Source: Candidatus Odyssella thessalonicensis L13 (GTDB lineage Bacteria > Pseudomonadota > Alphaproteobacteria > Paracaedibacterales > Paracaedibacteraceae). From it: a stretch of DNA of 64,000 nucleotides. The position numbers were made by a program, and so were the translations under genes. Position 1 is the stretch's first letter. The number at the start of each line of letters is the position of its first letter. The notes under the pieces are model-generated. The model searched no databases. It was given only the letters and a program-made list of their open reading frames with translations, and was not told the DNA's origin. The stretch lies in contig NZ_AEWF01000004.1 of assembly GCF_000190415.1 (NCBI RefSeq), forward strand, positions 248,001 to 312,000, given 5' to 3'. Positions 46,611-56,032 of the stretch are shown in pieces.

Positions 46611-49600
46611 ATGCTCGAAGGAATTGTTAACTATTCGACTCAAAAAAGATATCTCATTATTTTCCTAACTTTCATAGGGGTAAGTTTTGGCATCCTATCT
46701 CTTAAGCATCTCCCCATTGATGCCGTTCCCGATATTACAAACAATCAAGTTCAAATTAATACCCTTGTGCCAGGATTTTCTCCCTTTGAGATTGAAAAGC
46801 AAGTTACTTTTCCTATTGAGACAGCGCTAGCGGGAATCCCTGGTTTAATATCAACGCGGTCGTTATCTCGAAATGATTTTTCTCAAGTTACCGCCATTTT
46901 TGAGGACTCAGTTGATATATATTTTGCCAGACAACAAGTAAGCGAAAAAATTGCAGAGGCAAAAGAAAGTCTTCCTAGGGAGGCTGAGCCCAAGATGGGA
47001 GCAATTTCGACTGGTCTGGGTGAGATCTATATGTGGACGCTGCAGTATGCGCACGATGCTTCAAAAAGATTTGAGGATGGTAAGCCGGGATTTCAATCGA
47101 ATGGGACCTATCTAACGCCAGATGGCCAAGTCTTAAAAACAGAAGTAGAAAAGTTGGGCTACCTGCGGACTGTCCAAGACTGGATTATTAAACCTAAACT
47201 CAAAACAGTTTCTGGCATAGCCGGTATCGACTCTATTGGGGGCTATGTTAAGCAATACCATGTTCAGCCCGATCCAAATAAACTTATCGCCTTAGGGGTT
47301 ACATTTGAAGATATTATCAATGTTGTGGGGAAAAACAATATTAGCTTAGGAGCGGGCTATATCGAAAAGAATGGAGAGTCTTTAACTGTTAGAGTAGATG
47401 GGCGTATAAAAACCATCCAACAATTGGAAGATATCGTAATTACCTCTAAACATGGAACACCTGTTTATATTAGGGACATAGCAACTGTTGCTATTGGTAA
47501 AGAGCTGCGCACAGGCAGTGGCAGTGAGAATGGTGCAGAGGCGGTAGTGGGGACAGCTCTCATGCTTATTGGCGCGAATAGCCGAGACGTAGCTGCAGCA
47601 GTCGAGCAAAAATTTTCAGAAATTACTAAAACGTTGCCTGCCGGAATTATCGCACAAACAGTCTTAAACCGCACTAAGCTCGTGGAAGCAACCATTGCCA
47701 CAGTTAGTAAGAATCTAACGGAAGGGGCTTTGCTTGTCATTGTTATTCTTTTTTTAATGCTAAAAAATTTTCGGGCCGCTCTTATTACGGCCTCGGTTAT
47801 CCCTATCACTATGCTCATGACCTGCATAGGTATGCTAACCACAAAGACAAGTGCGAACTTAATGAGCTTAGGTGCCTTAGACTTTGGTCTATTAGTGGAT
47901 GGAACAGTTATTATCATTGAAAATTATCTAAGACGAATTGCAGAAAGAGCACAGCAGCTAAACAGACCTTTAAACTTGATAGAACGTTTAAAAGAGATCG
48001 TAGACTCTACTACAGAAATGAGTCGCCCTACACTGTTCGGCCAAAGCATACTTATCCTTGTCTATCTTCCCTTATTTACTTTTACCGGTGTTGAAGGAAA
48101 GATGTTCAAACCCATGGCTATAACAGTGATTATTGCCCTGATTTCAGCCTTTATCTTATCAATTACCTTTATCCCCGCAATGGCAGCCCTACTGATAAAA
48201 GGAGGGCATAAGGAAGAGCATGATAGCTTCTTTAAGACAGTCGAAGCCTTTTATCAAAATTGGTTGGTTTATGGGCTGCGTCATCCCAAACAAATTCTTG
48301 CTGGGGCTGTAGGCGTTTTTTTAATCTCTGTCCTGACCTTTTTTCAGTTAGGTCAAGAGTTTATCCCAACTCTTGATGAAAAAGATATCGCCCTGCATGC
48401 CATGCGTATTCCCAGTACGTCGCTGACTCAATCTCAATCCATGCAATTTGAGGTAGAGAAGACTGTTGCCACCTTTAAAGAGGTGGCCTGCGTTTTTTCT
48501 AAAACAGGAACGGCAGAAATGGCCACGGACCCCATGCCCCCCAATGCGTCTGACACATTTATAATCTTTAAACCTCGAACAGAATGGCCTGTTTCAACCC
48601 TTCCCAAGCAGGTGCTTATTCAGAAAATTGAAGACGCTGTTCAAAACGTTATCGGGCATAACTATGAATTTACTCAGCCTATACAGATGCGATTCAACGA
48701 GCTGATTGCCGGGGTAAGAAGTGATGTCGCTATTAAAGTTAGTGGAGATGATTTCGATACTCTCAATACTTATGCGAATCAAACAGCTGAGCTATTGAAA
48801 GCTATCCCGGGAGCTGCAGATGTGAAGGTTGAACAAACAACGGGGCTTCCGATGCTAGAGTTTAAATTAAATCGCAATAAAATCGCCCGCTTAGGCCTCA
48901 ATGTGAGTGACGTTTTAAATGTTATTAGCATTGCTATTGGCGGAAAAGAAGCAGGCGTTATATTTGAAGGCGATCGACGCTTTGACATCATGGTTAAGCT
49001 GCCAGAACCCTATAGGCAAAACCTAGAGATTATTGAGAATCTTCCGATCTTTTTCTCTAAACCCCTTATTAAAGCAGATCTTATCACCAATAAATCAGAA
49101 GAAAAGATTGCCTCAATTCCCTTAAAAGAAGTTGCAGAACTTGTTGTGACCGATGGACCTAACCAGATAAGTCGAGAAAATGGTAAGCGGCGGATTGTTG
49201 TCCAAGCCAATATTAGAGGAACTGATATGGCTTCCTTTGTTATTAATGCTCAAGCTAAGATAGACCAAGCAGTTAAACTGCCTGCAGGTTATTGGATAGA
49301 GTGGGGAGGGCAATTTAAGAACTTAATTGAAGCTAAAGAGAGACTAATGTGGGTGGTGCCCCTATGTTTCCTTATGATTTTTATGTTGCTTTATGCAGCT
49401 CTAAATTCAGTTCGAAGTGCATTATTCATATTTACCGCAATTCCCTTAGCTTTCACAGGCGGAATTTTAAGTCTTTGGATTTGTGGAATCCCTTTTTCAA
49501 TTTCAGCAGCTGTTGGATTTATTGCTCTTTCAGGGATTGCTGTGTTAAATGGGCTAGTTATGGTAACAACAATAAATCAATATCTGCGAAACAAGGCTAT

Positions 49601-49829
49601 GGATAAAGCTATTATTGAGGGGGCACTAACGCGTTTGCGGCCGGTACTGATGACGGCCCTGGTCGCCTCTTTAGGCTTTATTCCAATGGCAATTTCAACA
49701 GGAACGGGTGCAGAAGTTCAAAAGCCACTGGCAACGGTTGTAATCGGTGGTTTGATAACCTCGACTCTGTTAACCTTGATGGTCATTCCAACGCTCTATA
49801 AGATTTTCAATACTGAAAAAGTTGTTTAG
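46611..49829 (+). CDS. czcA: HME-RND heavy-metal efflux transporter (CzcA-like)
   Basis: Proton-driven inner-membrane pump expelling divalent metals. 1072 residues with 12 membrane helices in two halves and two large periplasmic loops. TM4 carries DFGLLVDGTVIIIEN, so the charged triad is Asp424, Asp430, Glu437. This is the D-D-E pattern of the Zn/Co/Cd (HME1) group, not the copper/silver group. N-terminal phrases are LPIDAVPDITNNQVQI and GLSTxR-like LISTRSLSRNDFSQV. The outer-membrane partner (CzcC) and a metal-responsive regulator are absent from the neighbourhood. The pump may borrow a general channel. With ZnuCB it would give both import and export control of zinc. Confidence 0.92.
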   Translation: MLEGIVNYSTQKRYLIIFLTFIGVSFGILSLKHLPIDAVPDITNNQVQINTLVPGFSPFEIEKQVTFPIETALAGIPGLISTRSLSRNDFSQVTAIFEDSVDIYFARQQVSEKIAEAKESLPREAEPKMGAISTGLGEIYMWTLQYAHDASKRFEDGKPGFQSNGTYLTPDGQVLKTEVEKLGYLRTVQDWIIKPKLKTVSGIAGIDSIGGYVKQYHVQPDPNKLIALGVTFEDIINVVGKNNISLGAGYIEKNGESLTVRVDGRIKTIQQLEDIVITSKHGTPVYIRDIATVAIGKELRTGSGSENGAEAVVGTALMLIGANSRDVAAAVEQKFSEITKTLPAGIIAQTVLNRTKLVEATIATVSKNLTEGALLVIVILFLMLKNFRAALITASVIPITMLMTCIGMLTTKTSANLMSLGALDFGLLVDGTVIIIENYLRRIAERAQQLNRPLNLIERLKEIVDSTTEMSRPTLFGQSILILVYLPLFTFTGVEGKMFKPMAITVIIALISAFILSITFIPAMAALLIKGGHKEEHDSFFKTVEAFYQNWLVYGLRHPKQILAGAVGVFLISVLTFFQLGQEFIPTLDEKDIALHAMRIPSTSLTQSQSMQFEVEKTVATFKEVACVFSKTGTAEMATDPMPPNASDTFIIFKPRTEWPVSTLPKQVLIQKIEDAVQNVIGHNYEFTQPIQMRFNELIAGVRSDVAIKVSGDDFDTLNTYANQTAELLKAIPGAADVKVEQTTGLPMLEFKLNRNKIARLGLNVSDVLNVISIAIGGKEAGVIFEGDRRFDIMVKLPEPYRQNLEIIENLPIFFSKPLIKADLITNKSEEKIASIPLKEVAELVVTDGPNQISRENGKRRIVVQANIRGTDMASFVINAQAKIDQAVKLPAGYWIEWGGQFKNLIEAKERLMWVVPLCFLMIFMLLYAALNSVRSALFIFTAIPLAFTGGILSLWICGIPFSISAAVGFIALSGIAVLNGLVMVTTINQYLRNKAMDKAIIEGALTRLRPVLMTALVASLGFIPMAISTGTGAEVQKPLATVVIGGLITSTLLTLMVIPTLYKIFNTEKVV

Positions 49830-50264
49830 TGCTGAGTAGAATCTATCCGCTTAAGATAAATAAGAGAAAGCATATAAAATGGGTATATGCTCAAAAAACT
49901 CGCCAGCATAATTACTTTAAGATTAATTGATTGAACTAATAGTCCTAAATTACTGGATCTCAACTTCAGGCCTTTTTCTTGTGCATATGCTGTTTTTGCA
50001 AGTCTTTATTCCTATGTATTCAAAGTCTTTCTCTCTAATTATTATAGTGAAACTTTATCCGCTTTAGACGCTTCTCTGCCTTAGTAACTCCTTTGACAAT
50101 TCTTGCCTATAAAACGGCCCATTAAGGCTGTTAGATGGTTTGGTCAGACGCACTAAAGTAGAATAGCGATCCTATCCTCCGGTAAATATGGGAAAATTCG
50201 CATTGACTTCTGTAATAGGGGTAACCATCTGTAAGTTATGAGTTATAGTTAAGGGTCGTAAGCA
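49830..50264. other. Gene-free region, 435 bp
   Basis: AT-rich sequence between the efflux pump and the exported Nudix gene. I see no supported ORF, no RNA gene and no strong stem-loop. It should hold the terminator of the pump operon and the promoter of the next gene, but neither stands out. Confidence 0.4.
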
Positions 50265-51002
50265 ATGGGTTTAAGAAAAGTATGGGGCAGTTTAATCTTC
50301 CTAGCCAGCCTAGCTACCTCTATGTGCACAGCAATGCAGGTGACCTCTCTTTCGTGTAATGGGGATTATAAACTACCTGGCCAAAAGCCGCAGGGAGTTG
50401 CTCACCATGATATAAAGCGGGTTGGGGTCTTACTTGTCAAAGATTATGGACAGGATGACAAACAAACAAATGATCGTTATTCGATTATTCTTGGGCACGA
50501 TAAAAATCTATCTGTTTATCTTCCTCAAGCAGGTAAAGTTGAAGCTCAAGATAAATATTCTTCTGAGACTGCAGCAAGAGAGCTGGAAGAAGAGACAGGC
50601 GGGCTAATCAAATATACGGCTGGCCAAGTTTCTAAGCTTCCTTATCTTTATGCTGGAAGTAAACAATTATTTATTCTGCTTGATCCAACGAATACAAATA
50701 TCTCTGTTAATGCCATCTCTAAAGCTTGCAAAGGTACCCAGACTCGTAATTTGCCTCAAGCCTTTAAGGAAATAGATTCCACTAATGCGGTCTCTTTGAT
50801 CGATTTTATGAAACTTGCTGAACAAATCGATAATGGGACGGTGCCGGTTGGTAAAAAGTACACCCTTAAGACTCGCAGTGGGCGCCACAATATTCAGGTC
50901 GAGGGATTTTATATGCAAGTTTTTGGCCATCCCCGTGATCGTGGGCGTTATCAACGAGCTCGTTTAATGTTTAATAGCTTGTTAGGGGTTAACCTATTTT
51001 AA
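50265..51002 (+). CDS. Exported Nudix-domain protein
   Basis: 245 residues. A signal peptide is likely (MGLRKVWGSLIFLASLATSM, cut after CTA or TAM). A Nudix fold follows, with the box GKVEAQDKYSSETAARELEE ending ETGG at about 90-114. The catalytic part R105-E106...E109-E110-x-G112 is intact, while the first Glu is replaced by Asp96 with a one-residue insertion. Nudix enzymes hydrolyse nucleoside diphosphates linked to other moieties. An exported one would meet host or periplasmic substrates. The C-terminal part (SLIDFMKLAEQIDNG, KTRSGRHNIQVEGFYMQVF) has no match I recognise. ATG 50265 lacks a strong ribosome binding site. Single gene. Confidence 0.75.
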   Translation: MGLRKVWGSLIFLASLATSMCTAMQVTSLSCNGDYKLPGQKPQGVAHHDIKRVGVLLVKDYGQDDKQTNDRYSIILGHDKNLSVYLPQAGKVEAQDKYSSETAARELEEETGGLIKYTAGQVSKLPYLYAGSKQLFILLDPTNTNISVNAISKACKGTQTRNLPQAFKEIDSTNAVSLIDFMKLAEQIDNGTVPVGKKYTLKTRSGRHNIQVEGFYMQVFGHPRDRGRYQRARLMFNSLLGVNLF

Positions 51003-51150
51003 GAAATTCTTAGAACTGCTCTTTATCACTCTGTAAAGAAAGGCAGGACCCAAAGGTACCAAGAGGAATACCATTAGGTTAGTTTCTCCTTATCAATGAA
51101 CTTAAACTAAGGTAATCTAAGGATATTCAATATCTGCGAGCAATAAAGCT

Positions 51151-52035
51151 ATGAGTCAGTCTTTTCACTTAACCGCCCACGCTAAAGTTAATTTAATGTT
51201 GCATGTGACCGGTAAGGGGCCAGATGGCTACCATAATTTGCAATCAGTATTTGCCTTTACCACCCTTGAAGATCATTTACACATAACACCCACAGCGACC
51301 ACTTCTGTAAGCTTTGAGGGGGAGTTTGCTGGCGCAGTTAGGTCCGGTAAAGATTCCATCACCCAGGCCTTAAGTTGGTATTTTTCTCACATGAATTTGC
51401 CGCCGCGCCATTATCGGGTCATAGTTCACAAGAATATTCCTGTGGCCGCAGGCTTAGGGGGCGGAACCAGTGATGCCGCTGCTGTTCTAGCTTGGTTGTA
51501 TCGCCAGGATTATCCACAGAGCAGTGAAGCGCAGGCTTGGGAATTTATTAAAAACACCGGAGTTTTAGGAGCGGATGTGCCGGTCAGTTTAGCTTTTCAT
51601 CTAGGGCTAGGACAGGTTTTTTGGCTGGAAGGGAGCGGCCGCGAAGGAAATTGTACTCCCTTAAAAGCTGAGGGGCTGGGCCGGCAGTTGGTGCTAGTTA
51701 ATCCAGGAATTGAATTGTCGACCGCCTCTGTTTTTAGTGCCTTAGATGGCCGCTTTGATCCGCCGCTGGAGCGTCCACAGGTTTTAAATCAAAAATTTCT
51801 CCAGCATAGCCGTAATATTTTGCAGGGGCCCGCCCTGAAGCTAGCTCCAGAAATAGGGAAAATTTACTTAATGTTTATGTTGGATCAGAGTTTTCACTAC
51901 TTCCGGTTGAGTGGTTCAGGCTCCTCAAGCTTTGTGGTCTACAAAGATCGTCGTCAGGCAGATGCTATGGCGGAAAAGCTGGCTAAGAATAATCGCGGTT
52001 GGTGGATCCAACGGACCGAGCTTATCCTAAGATAG
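51151..52035 (+). CDS. ispE: 4-diphosphocytidyl-2-C-methyl-D-erythritol kinase
   Basis: GHMP kinase of the MEP isoprenoid pathway; phosphorylates CDP-ME to CDP-ME 2-phosphate. 294 residues. N-terminal AHAKVNLMLHVTGKGPDGYH is the substrate motif, VAAGLGGGTSDAAAVL the ATP-binding glycine-rich loop, and RLSGSGSSSFVV the third GHMP motif. Adequate length and no lost residues. Presence of ispE implies the bacterium makes its own isoprenoid precursors for quinones and undecaprenol. Single gene before pal. Confidence 0.95.
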   Translation: MSQSFHLTAHAKVNLMLHVTGKGPDGYHNLQSVFAFTTLEDHLHITPTATTSVSFEGEFAGAVRSGKDSITQALSWYFSHMNLPPRHYRVIVHKNIPVAAGLGGGTSDAAAVLAWLYRQDYPQSSEAQAWEFIKNTGVLGADVPVSLAFHLGLGQVFWLEGSGREGNCTPLKAEGLGRQLVLVNPGIELSTASVFSALDGRFDPPLERPQVLNQKFLQHSRNILQGPALKLAPEIGKIYLMFMLDQSFHYFRLSGSGSSSFVVYKDRRQADAMAEKLAKNNRGWWIQRTELILR

Positions 52036-52121
52036 ATCCAATCTTTTCACAAATGTTGCAAAAACTCTACAGGTGTGAAAAATCGGTTTTAATCAGTGCT
52101 GAAAATATTTCAAAGATTTTA

Positions 52122-52137
52122 TAGGTTTGTTAACCTA
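52122..52137. promoter_or_regulatory. Small palindrome upstream of pal
   Basis: TAGGTT-TGTT-AACCTA is a perfect 6-bp inverted repeat about 50 bases before ATG 52188. TTAACCTA recurs near 52162. The spacing relative to a promoter fits an operator or leader element, but no regulator can be named. Confidence 0.3.
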
Positions 52138-52187
52138 CAATTGGTTTAATAGACTAGTAATTAACCTATATTTAGAGGCAAATAGTT

Positions 52188-52646
52188 ATGCGTAACAAGT
52201 TACTTTCTGCAATCGCATTAGGTGTTCTCCTTGCAGGTTGTGAATGCTCACCAGAAGCTAGCATGGAAGCAGGTTCTGCTCCAGTTCCAGGTTCTGCACA
52301 AGACTTCACAGCAAATGTTAAAGATCGCGTTTTCTTTGGATTCAACAAGCACAATGTTTCTGCTGAATCTGATCGCGTTCTTGAAGCTCAAGCTGCTTGG
52401 TTCAAAACCTATCCAAATACAACAGCTACCATTGAAGGTCATGCTGACGCTCGCGGAACCCGCGAATACAACTTGGCTCTCGGTAAGCGCCGTGCACACG
52501 CCGCTCAACGCAGCCTAGCTAAGCATGGTGTTGATGCAAAGCGTCTGAAGACCGTTTCCTACGGTAAAGATCGCCCATTCGTTGCTGATGCAAGCACAGA
52601 AGAAGCACACGCACAAAACCGCGTTGCAGTCACAGTTGTTAACTAA
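52188..52646 (+). CDS. pal: Peptidoglycan-associated lipoprotein
   Basis: Outer-membrane lipoprotein of the Tol-Pal complex that tethers the envelope and helps constriction at division. 152 residues. Lipobox LLAGC near residue 18, a short Pro/Ala/Ser linker, then the OmpA-like peptidoglycan domain: VFFGFNKHNVS, the key IEGHADARGTREYN loop (Asp and Arg for DAP binding), LGKRRAHAAQ, VSYGKDRP and AQNRVAVTV. GAGGCAAATAGTT precedes ATG 52188. Codon use looks cleaner than in neighbours (many GCT and CGC), as expected of an abundant protein. tolB and other tol genes are not adjacent. Confidence 0.96.
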   Translation: MRNKLLSAIALGVLLAGCECSPEASMEAGSAPVPGSAQDFTANVKDRVFFGFNKHNVSAESDRVLEAQAAWFKTYPNTTATIEGHADARGTREYNLALGKRRAHAAQRSLAKHGVDAKRLKTVSYGKDRPFVADASTEEAHAQNRVAVTVVN

Positions 52647-52668
52647 TAGCTGCTGTCTTAGCGATTTT

Positions 52669-52696
52669 AAAAAACCCTGCAACTGCAGGGTTTTTT
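52669..52696 (+). terminator. Rho-independent terminator for pal
   Basis: AAAAAACCCTGC pairs with GCAGGGTTTTTT around a tiny loop, a perfect stem ending in six T residues 23 bases after the pal stop. The A run on the left makes it usable from the other side too. Confidence 0.93.
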
Positions 52697-52999
52697 ATTG
52701 AGCGATTAACAGCTAGGCTTGCTCTCAACTTTTTGGACGCCAAGTTTATTGCTTAAAAGGCTCTTTAAATCGACTGCTCATCCTTATGATATACCAGATC
52801 CTAGGGTGACTTTTGCTGCATCACCTTTTTTGCTATCTATAAATCTTGGTAACCTTTTTCCCTCTTTCCTCTGCTTTTAACCGCGCTAAGTTAAAGCTGT
52901 ACTTTCCCTCCTTCAATAGTTTAGGAAATAAGCCCTTTAGGATCCTGCCAAGCCTAAGAATAAACTTTGCTCACACAGCGCCGCTGGGGTGCTTCAATC
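52697..52999. other. Spacer between pal and mutS
   Basis: About 300 bases between convergent genes. An 84-codon frame at 52846-53100 runs into mutS antisense and is not supported. Nothing else is recognised. Confidence 0.4.
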
Positions 53000-55657
53000 C
53001 TAGGCCACTTTGCGCTTCAGTTGATATAAACAATCCAAAGCCTCGCGCGGAGAAAGGCTATCCACATCAAGCGTTAAAAGCTCCCGTTCTACGGGGCTGA
53101 TGACTGGAACAATAGCTGCTGTCGGCTCGGGAATAGTAAGCTCGGCTCGGTCAGACTCTAAGGAGTGGAGGATGGCTGTGGCCCGTTGGATAACTGGTGC
53201 AGGAAGGCCTGCAAGTGCGGCCACGTGAATGCCATAAGATTTATCCGCCGCTCCTTCAATAACTTCATGCATAAAGATGACTTTGCCTTCCCACTCTTTG
53301 ATGCGCATGGTTAAGCATTTTAAGGTCGGTATTTTTTCTTGCAGTTGCGTGAGCTCATGATAGTGGGTGGCAAAAAGCGTGCGGCATTTATTCTGGTCAC
53401 AGATATATTCAGTAACCGCCCAAGCGATAGACAGCCCATCAAAGGTTGCGGTGCCGCGGCCAATTTCATCCAGGATGACAAACGATCTTTCGGTGGCTTG
53501 ATGCAGAATGGCGGCTGTTTCTACCATTTCCACCATAAATGTTGACCGCCCTGAGGCTAAGTCATCGGACGCGCCCACTCGTGAGAATATTCGGTCCACA
53601 ATTCCAATATGCGCACTTTCAGCAGGCACATAGGAGCCAATTTGCGCTAAAATCGCAATTAAAGCGTTTTGACGCAGATAAGTACTTTTTCCGGCCATAT
53701 TGGGGCCCGTGATTAGGAACATCTTCGTTTCATTGTCCATATGACAGCCGTTGGAGACAAAAGTATTTTCTCCCCGCTCTTTCAACAGACAGGCGATCAC
53801 AGGATGAAATCCGCCTGCGATCTTAAAGGTAAGAGAATTGTCAACAATAGGGCGGCAATATCCCTGACTGTAGGCAAGCTCAGCTAAAGCGGCGGCCACA
53901 TCTAAAGCTGCTAACGCTCGGCAACATCTTAAAATGTCATCAGTTACCAGTTGCACATCATTGACCAAATCATTGAATATTTGGGTTTCCAACTCTAGGA
54001 CTTGCTGGGCGGCAACGGTAATCTTTCGTTCTAACTCTGCAAGTTCAGGCGTTGAGTATCGGATCGATGAGGCCAGGGTCTGGCGATGGATAAAGTCTTC
54101 CGGAACCTTGCTGGCATGACTGGGGGTAATATCAATATGATAGCCAATAATATTGTTATGTTTGATTTTAAGGCTATTAATCCCCGTCCGGGTGATATAG
54201 TCAGCTTGTAACTGCTCGATATGTCCTTTGGCATTATCGCGCAGATAGCGATAAGTATCCAATTCACCGTGATACCCTTCAGCAATAAAGTTTCCTTCCC
54301 GTGTATAGAAAGGCAGCTCTTCCGCTAAGGCTCGGGTTAACTTATCGATCAGATCTGCATGGTATCCCAGCCGTTGTAAATGCTTGCTCAGCCCAGAAGG
54401 TAGTGCTGCGGGTTCACTAAAATGCTGCTTGATACCCATAGCCACCGAAAGGCCGTCGCGTAAACTGGCAAGGTCGCGGGGCGAGCCACGCATCATATTT
54501 AAGCGCGAAAGGGCGCGCTCCATATCAGGGGCCTGTTTGAGCGTGCCACGTAAGTATTGGCGGACATCTGGATGATCAACAAAATAGCTAACATTATCTT
54601 GGCGTTCCTGAATCATATCCAGCTGTAACAAAGGGGCGGCTAGCTGAAGGCTGAGTAAGCGACTGCCCGCAGAGGTGACGGTCCTATCAATTGTATCCAT
54701 TAGGGAGCCTTGCCGTTGCCCTGATTGAGTCAAGTGCAGTTCTAAGCTACGGCGGGTAGGTGTATCAATTGTCATAATTGATTGAGGCTTAATCTGCCGC
54801 GGACGATCAATTAACCGCAAAGCAGCTTTCTGGGTTACTTGAATATAATCAATTAACGTACCGGCAGCGCGAATTTCCGCGGGACAGAAGTTTCCAAAAG
54901 CATCTAAGGTTTTAACCTGATAGGCTGTTTCTAGTCGCAATTTGCCATTTTCATAATCAAACCGCGCTAAAGGCAGCGGCGACAGCTTTCTTTTCCATTG
55001 ATTGAGAGCTTCGTATAAGGAAGGCTCCATGATCAGCCGGTCGGGCATAATAATTTCTGCCGGGTTAAGGCGAGCTAACACCCCCGGCAAGTTTGCCATG
55101 TCGGTTGCTTCTACAAGAAAAGCCCCGGTGGAAAGATCAATACAAGCTATCCCAAGCTGTTGGCTGGTTAACGGCGATACGGCCATTAAGAAATTACTTT
55201 GTCGGGCCTCCAGCATGCTTTCTTCAGTGATGGTGCCAGGGGTAACGACGCGGACAACGTCTCGCTTTAATGGCCCTTTAGCACCGCGCTTTTTAGCCTC
55301 GCTGGGATCTTCAAGCTGCTCACAAATGGCCACCTTGAAACCCTTTTGAATCAAGCGGGCAAGATAGGACTCATAGGCATGTACCGGAACACCACACATG
55401 GGGATGGGCTGCTCCTCATTTTTTCCACGTTTAGTTAAGACAATATCGAGGGCTTTAGCCGCGGTGACTGCATCTTCGAAAAACAGTTCATAAAAATCAC
55501 CTAAACGGAAGAACAGTAAAGCATCGCCATATTCTTTTTTCATCTCCAGATATTGGGTCATCACCGGCGATAATTTCGCTCCCGAAGGTTGCGGTTGCTC
55601 TAAAGGAGAAAGATCAGGTGTGGGTGCTTCAGCAAAGCCTAGGTTTAATTGTGTCAT
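53000..55657 (-). CDS. mutS: DNA mismatch repair protein MutS
   Basis: Recognises mismatches and starts repair with MutL. ATG 55657 gives 885 residues (MTQLNLGFAEAPTPD); the upstream TTG at 55681 is less likely. The N-terminal mismatch-binding domain has RLGDFYELF with the Phe-x-Glu pair. The ATPase domain has Walker A TGPNMAGKSTYLRQ, DLASGRSTFMVEM, Walker B ILDEIGRGTATFDG and FATHYHEL. The C-terminal helix-turn-helix (LDVDSLSPREALDCLYQLK) is present. Full length and no lost motif. Divergent from trpS across 375 bases. Confidence 0.96.
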   Translation of the reverse strand: MTQLNLGFAEAPTPDLSPLEQPQPSGAKLSPVMTQYLEMKKEYGDALLFFRLGDFYELFFEDAVTAAKALDIVLTKRGKNEEQPIPMCGVPVHAYESYLARLIQKGFKVAICEQLEDPSEAKKRGAKGPLKRDVVRVVTPGTITEESMLEARQSNFLMAVSPLTSQQLGIACIDLSTGAFLVEATDMANLPGVLARLNPAEIIMPDRLIMEPSLYEALNQWKRKLSPLPLARFDYENGKLRLETAYQVKTLDAFGNFCPAEIRAAGTLIDYIQVTQKAALRLIDRPRQIKPQSIMTIDTPTRRSLELHLTQSGQRQGSLMDTIDRTVTSAGSRLLSLQLAAPLLQLDMIQERQDNVSYFVDHPDVRQYLRGTLKQAPDMERALSRLNMMRGSPRDLASLRDGLSVAMGIKQHFSEPAALPSGLSKHLQRLGYHADLIDKLTRALAEELPFYTREGNFIAEGYHGELDTYRYLRDNAKGHIEQLQADYITRTGINSLKIKHNNIIGYHIDITPSHASKVPEDFIHRQTLASSIRYSTPELAELERKITVAAQQVLELETQIFNDLVNDVQLVTDDILRCCRALAALDVAAALAELAYSQGYCRPIVDNSLTFKIAGGFHPVIACLLKERGENTFVSNGCHMDNETKMFLITGPNMAGKSTYLRQNALIAILAQIGSYVPAESAHIGIVDRIFSRVGASDDLASGRSTFMVEMVETAAILHQATERSFVILDEIGRGTATFDGLSIAWAVTEYICDQNKCRTLFATHYHELTQLQEKIPTLKCLTMRIKEWEGKVIFMHEVIEGAADKSYGIHVAALAGLPAPVIQRATAILHSLESDRAELTIPEPTAAIVPVISPVERELLTLDVDSLSPREALDCLYQLKRKVA

Positions 55658-55921
55658 TATTCTTTTCAGTAAACTTATCAACTATGAAACTTTGCTTATT
55701 TTTACGACAGCTCTGGCTCATAACGCAAGGCTGAATATTTGCAATGTAAGCGTAAATGAAGAGGTAAGGAAGAGTAAGACACTACAGGATAGAGACGAGG
55801 GAAGAGAAAAAGGCTTAAGCGAGCTGAAAGGCAATCTTTAGCGCTCAATTAAGAAATAAGCTTAAAAACATGATAGTATCACCTCTAAGCTGGAAAAATA
55901 GTTTGTATATTCGCGCCTTTT
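55658..55921. other. mutS-trpS divergent spacer, left part
   Basis: No supported gene: a 73-codon frame at 55620-55841 overlaps the mutS start antisense and has no ribosome binding site. Promoters for both genes should lie here. The right part of the spacer holds the palindrome array described separately. Confidence 0.4.
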
Positions 55922-56000
55922 ATGCAAAGAAGTTTGCATGATTGTGCATAATCTGCAAAGATATTTGCATCATCAGGCCATAATCGGCAAAGAAATTGCA
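55922..56000 (+). promoter_or_regulatory. Three phased palindromes upstream of trpS
   Basis: Three related dyads: TGCAAAgaagTTTGCA at 55923-55938, TGCAAAgataTTTGCA at 55954-55969, and a decayed copy GGCAAAgaaaTTGCA at 55986-56000. Starts are 31 and 32 bases apart, close to three helical turns. The DNA between copies is also similar (CATAATC precedes copies 2 and 3), so this is a partly decayed tandem repeat of about 31 bases. The last copy ends about 33 bases before the trpS ATG. The arrangement suggests an operator read cooperatively by a dimeric regulator; a leader RNA structure is the alternative. Confidence 0.65.
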
Positions 56001-56032
56001 TCAGTATTATCAAGGTTATTAGGAAGACAACA

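Noticed and set aside
45398-49829. Copper/silver-specific CusBA pump
   Set aside because: The TM4 triad is D-D-E, as in Zn/Co/Cd pumps, and the adaptor lacks the methionine-rich sites expected for copper.
52846-53100. 84-codon frame between pal and mutS
   Set aside because: It overlaps the 3' end of mutS antisense, has no ribosome binding site and its composition looks non-coding.
55620-55841. 73-codon frame across the mutS start
   Set aside because: Antisense to the mutS N-terminus, no ribosome binding site and low-complexity charged ending.
55922-56000. CRISPR array
   Set aside because: The repeats before trpS have about 31-base periods and internal dyads, but the intervening DNA is itself similar and only about 15 bases long. 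There are fewer than three good copies and no cas genes.
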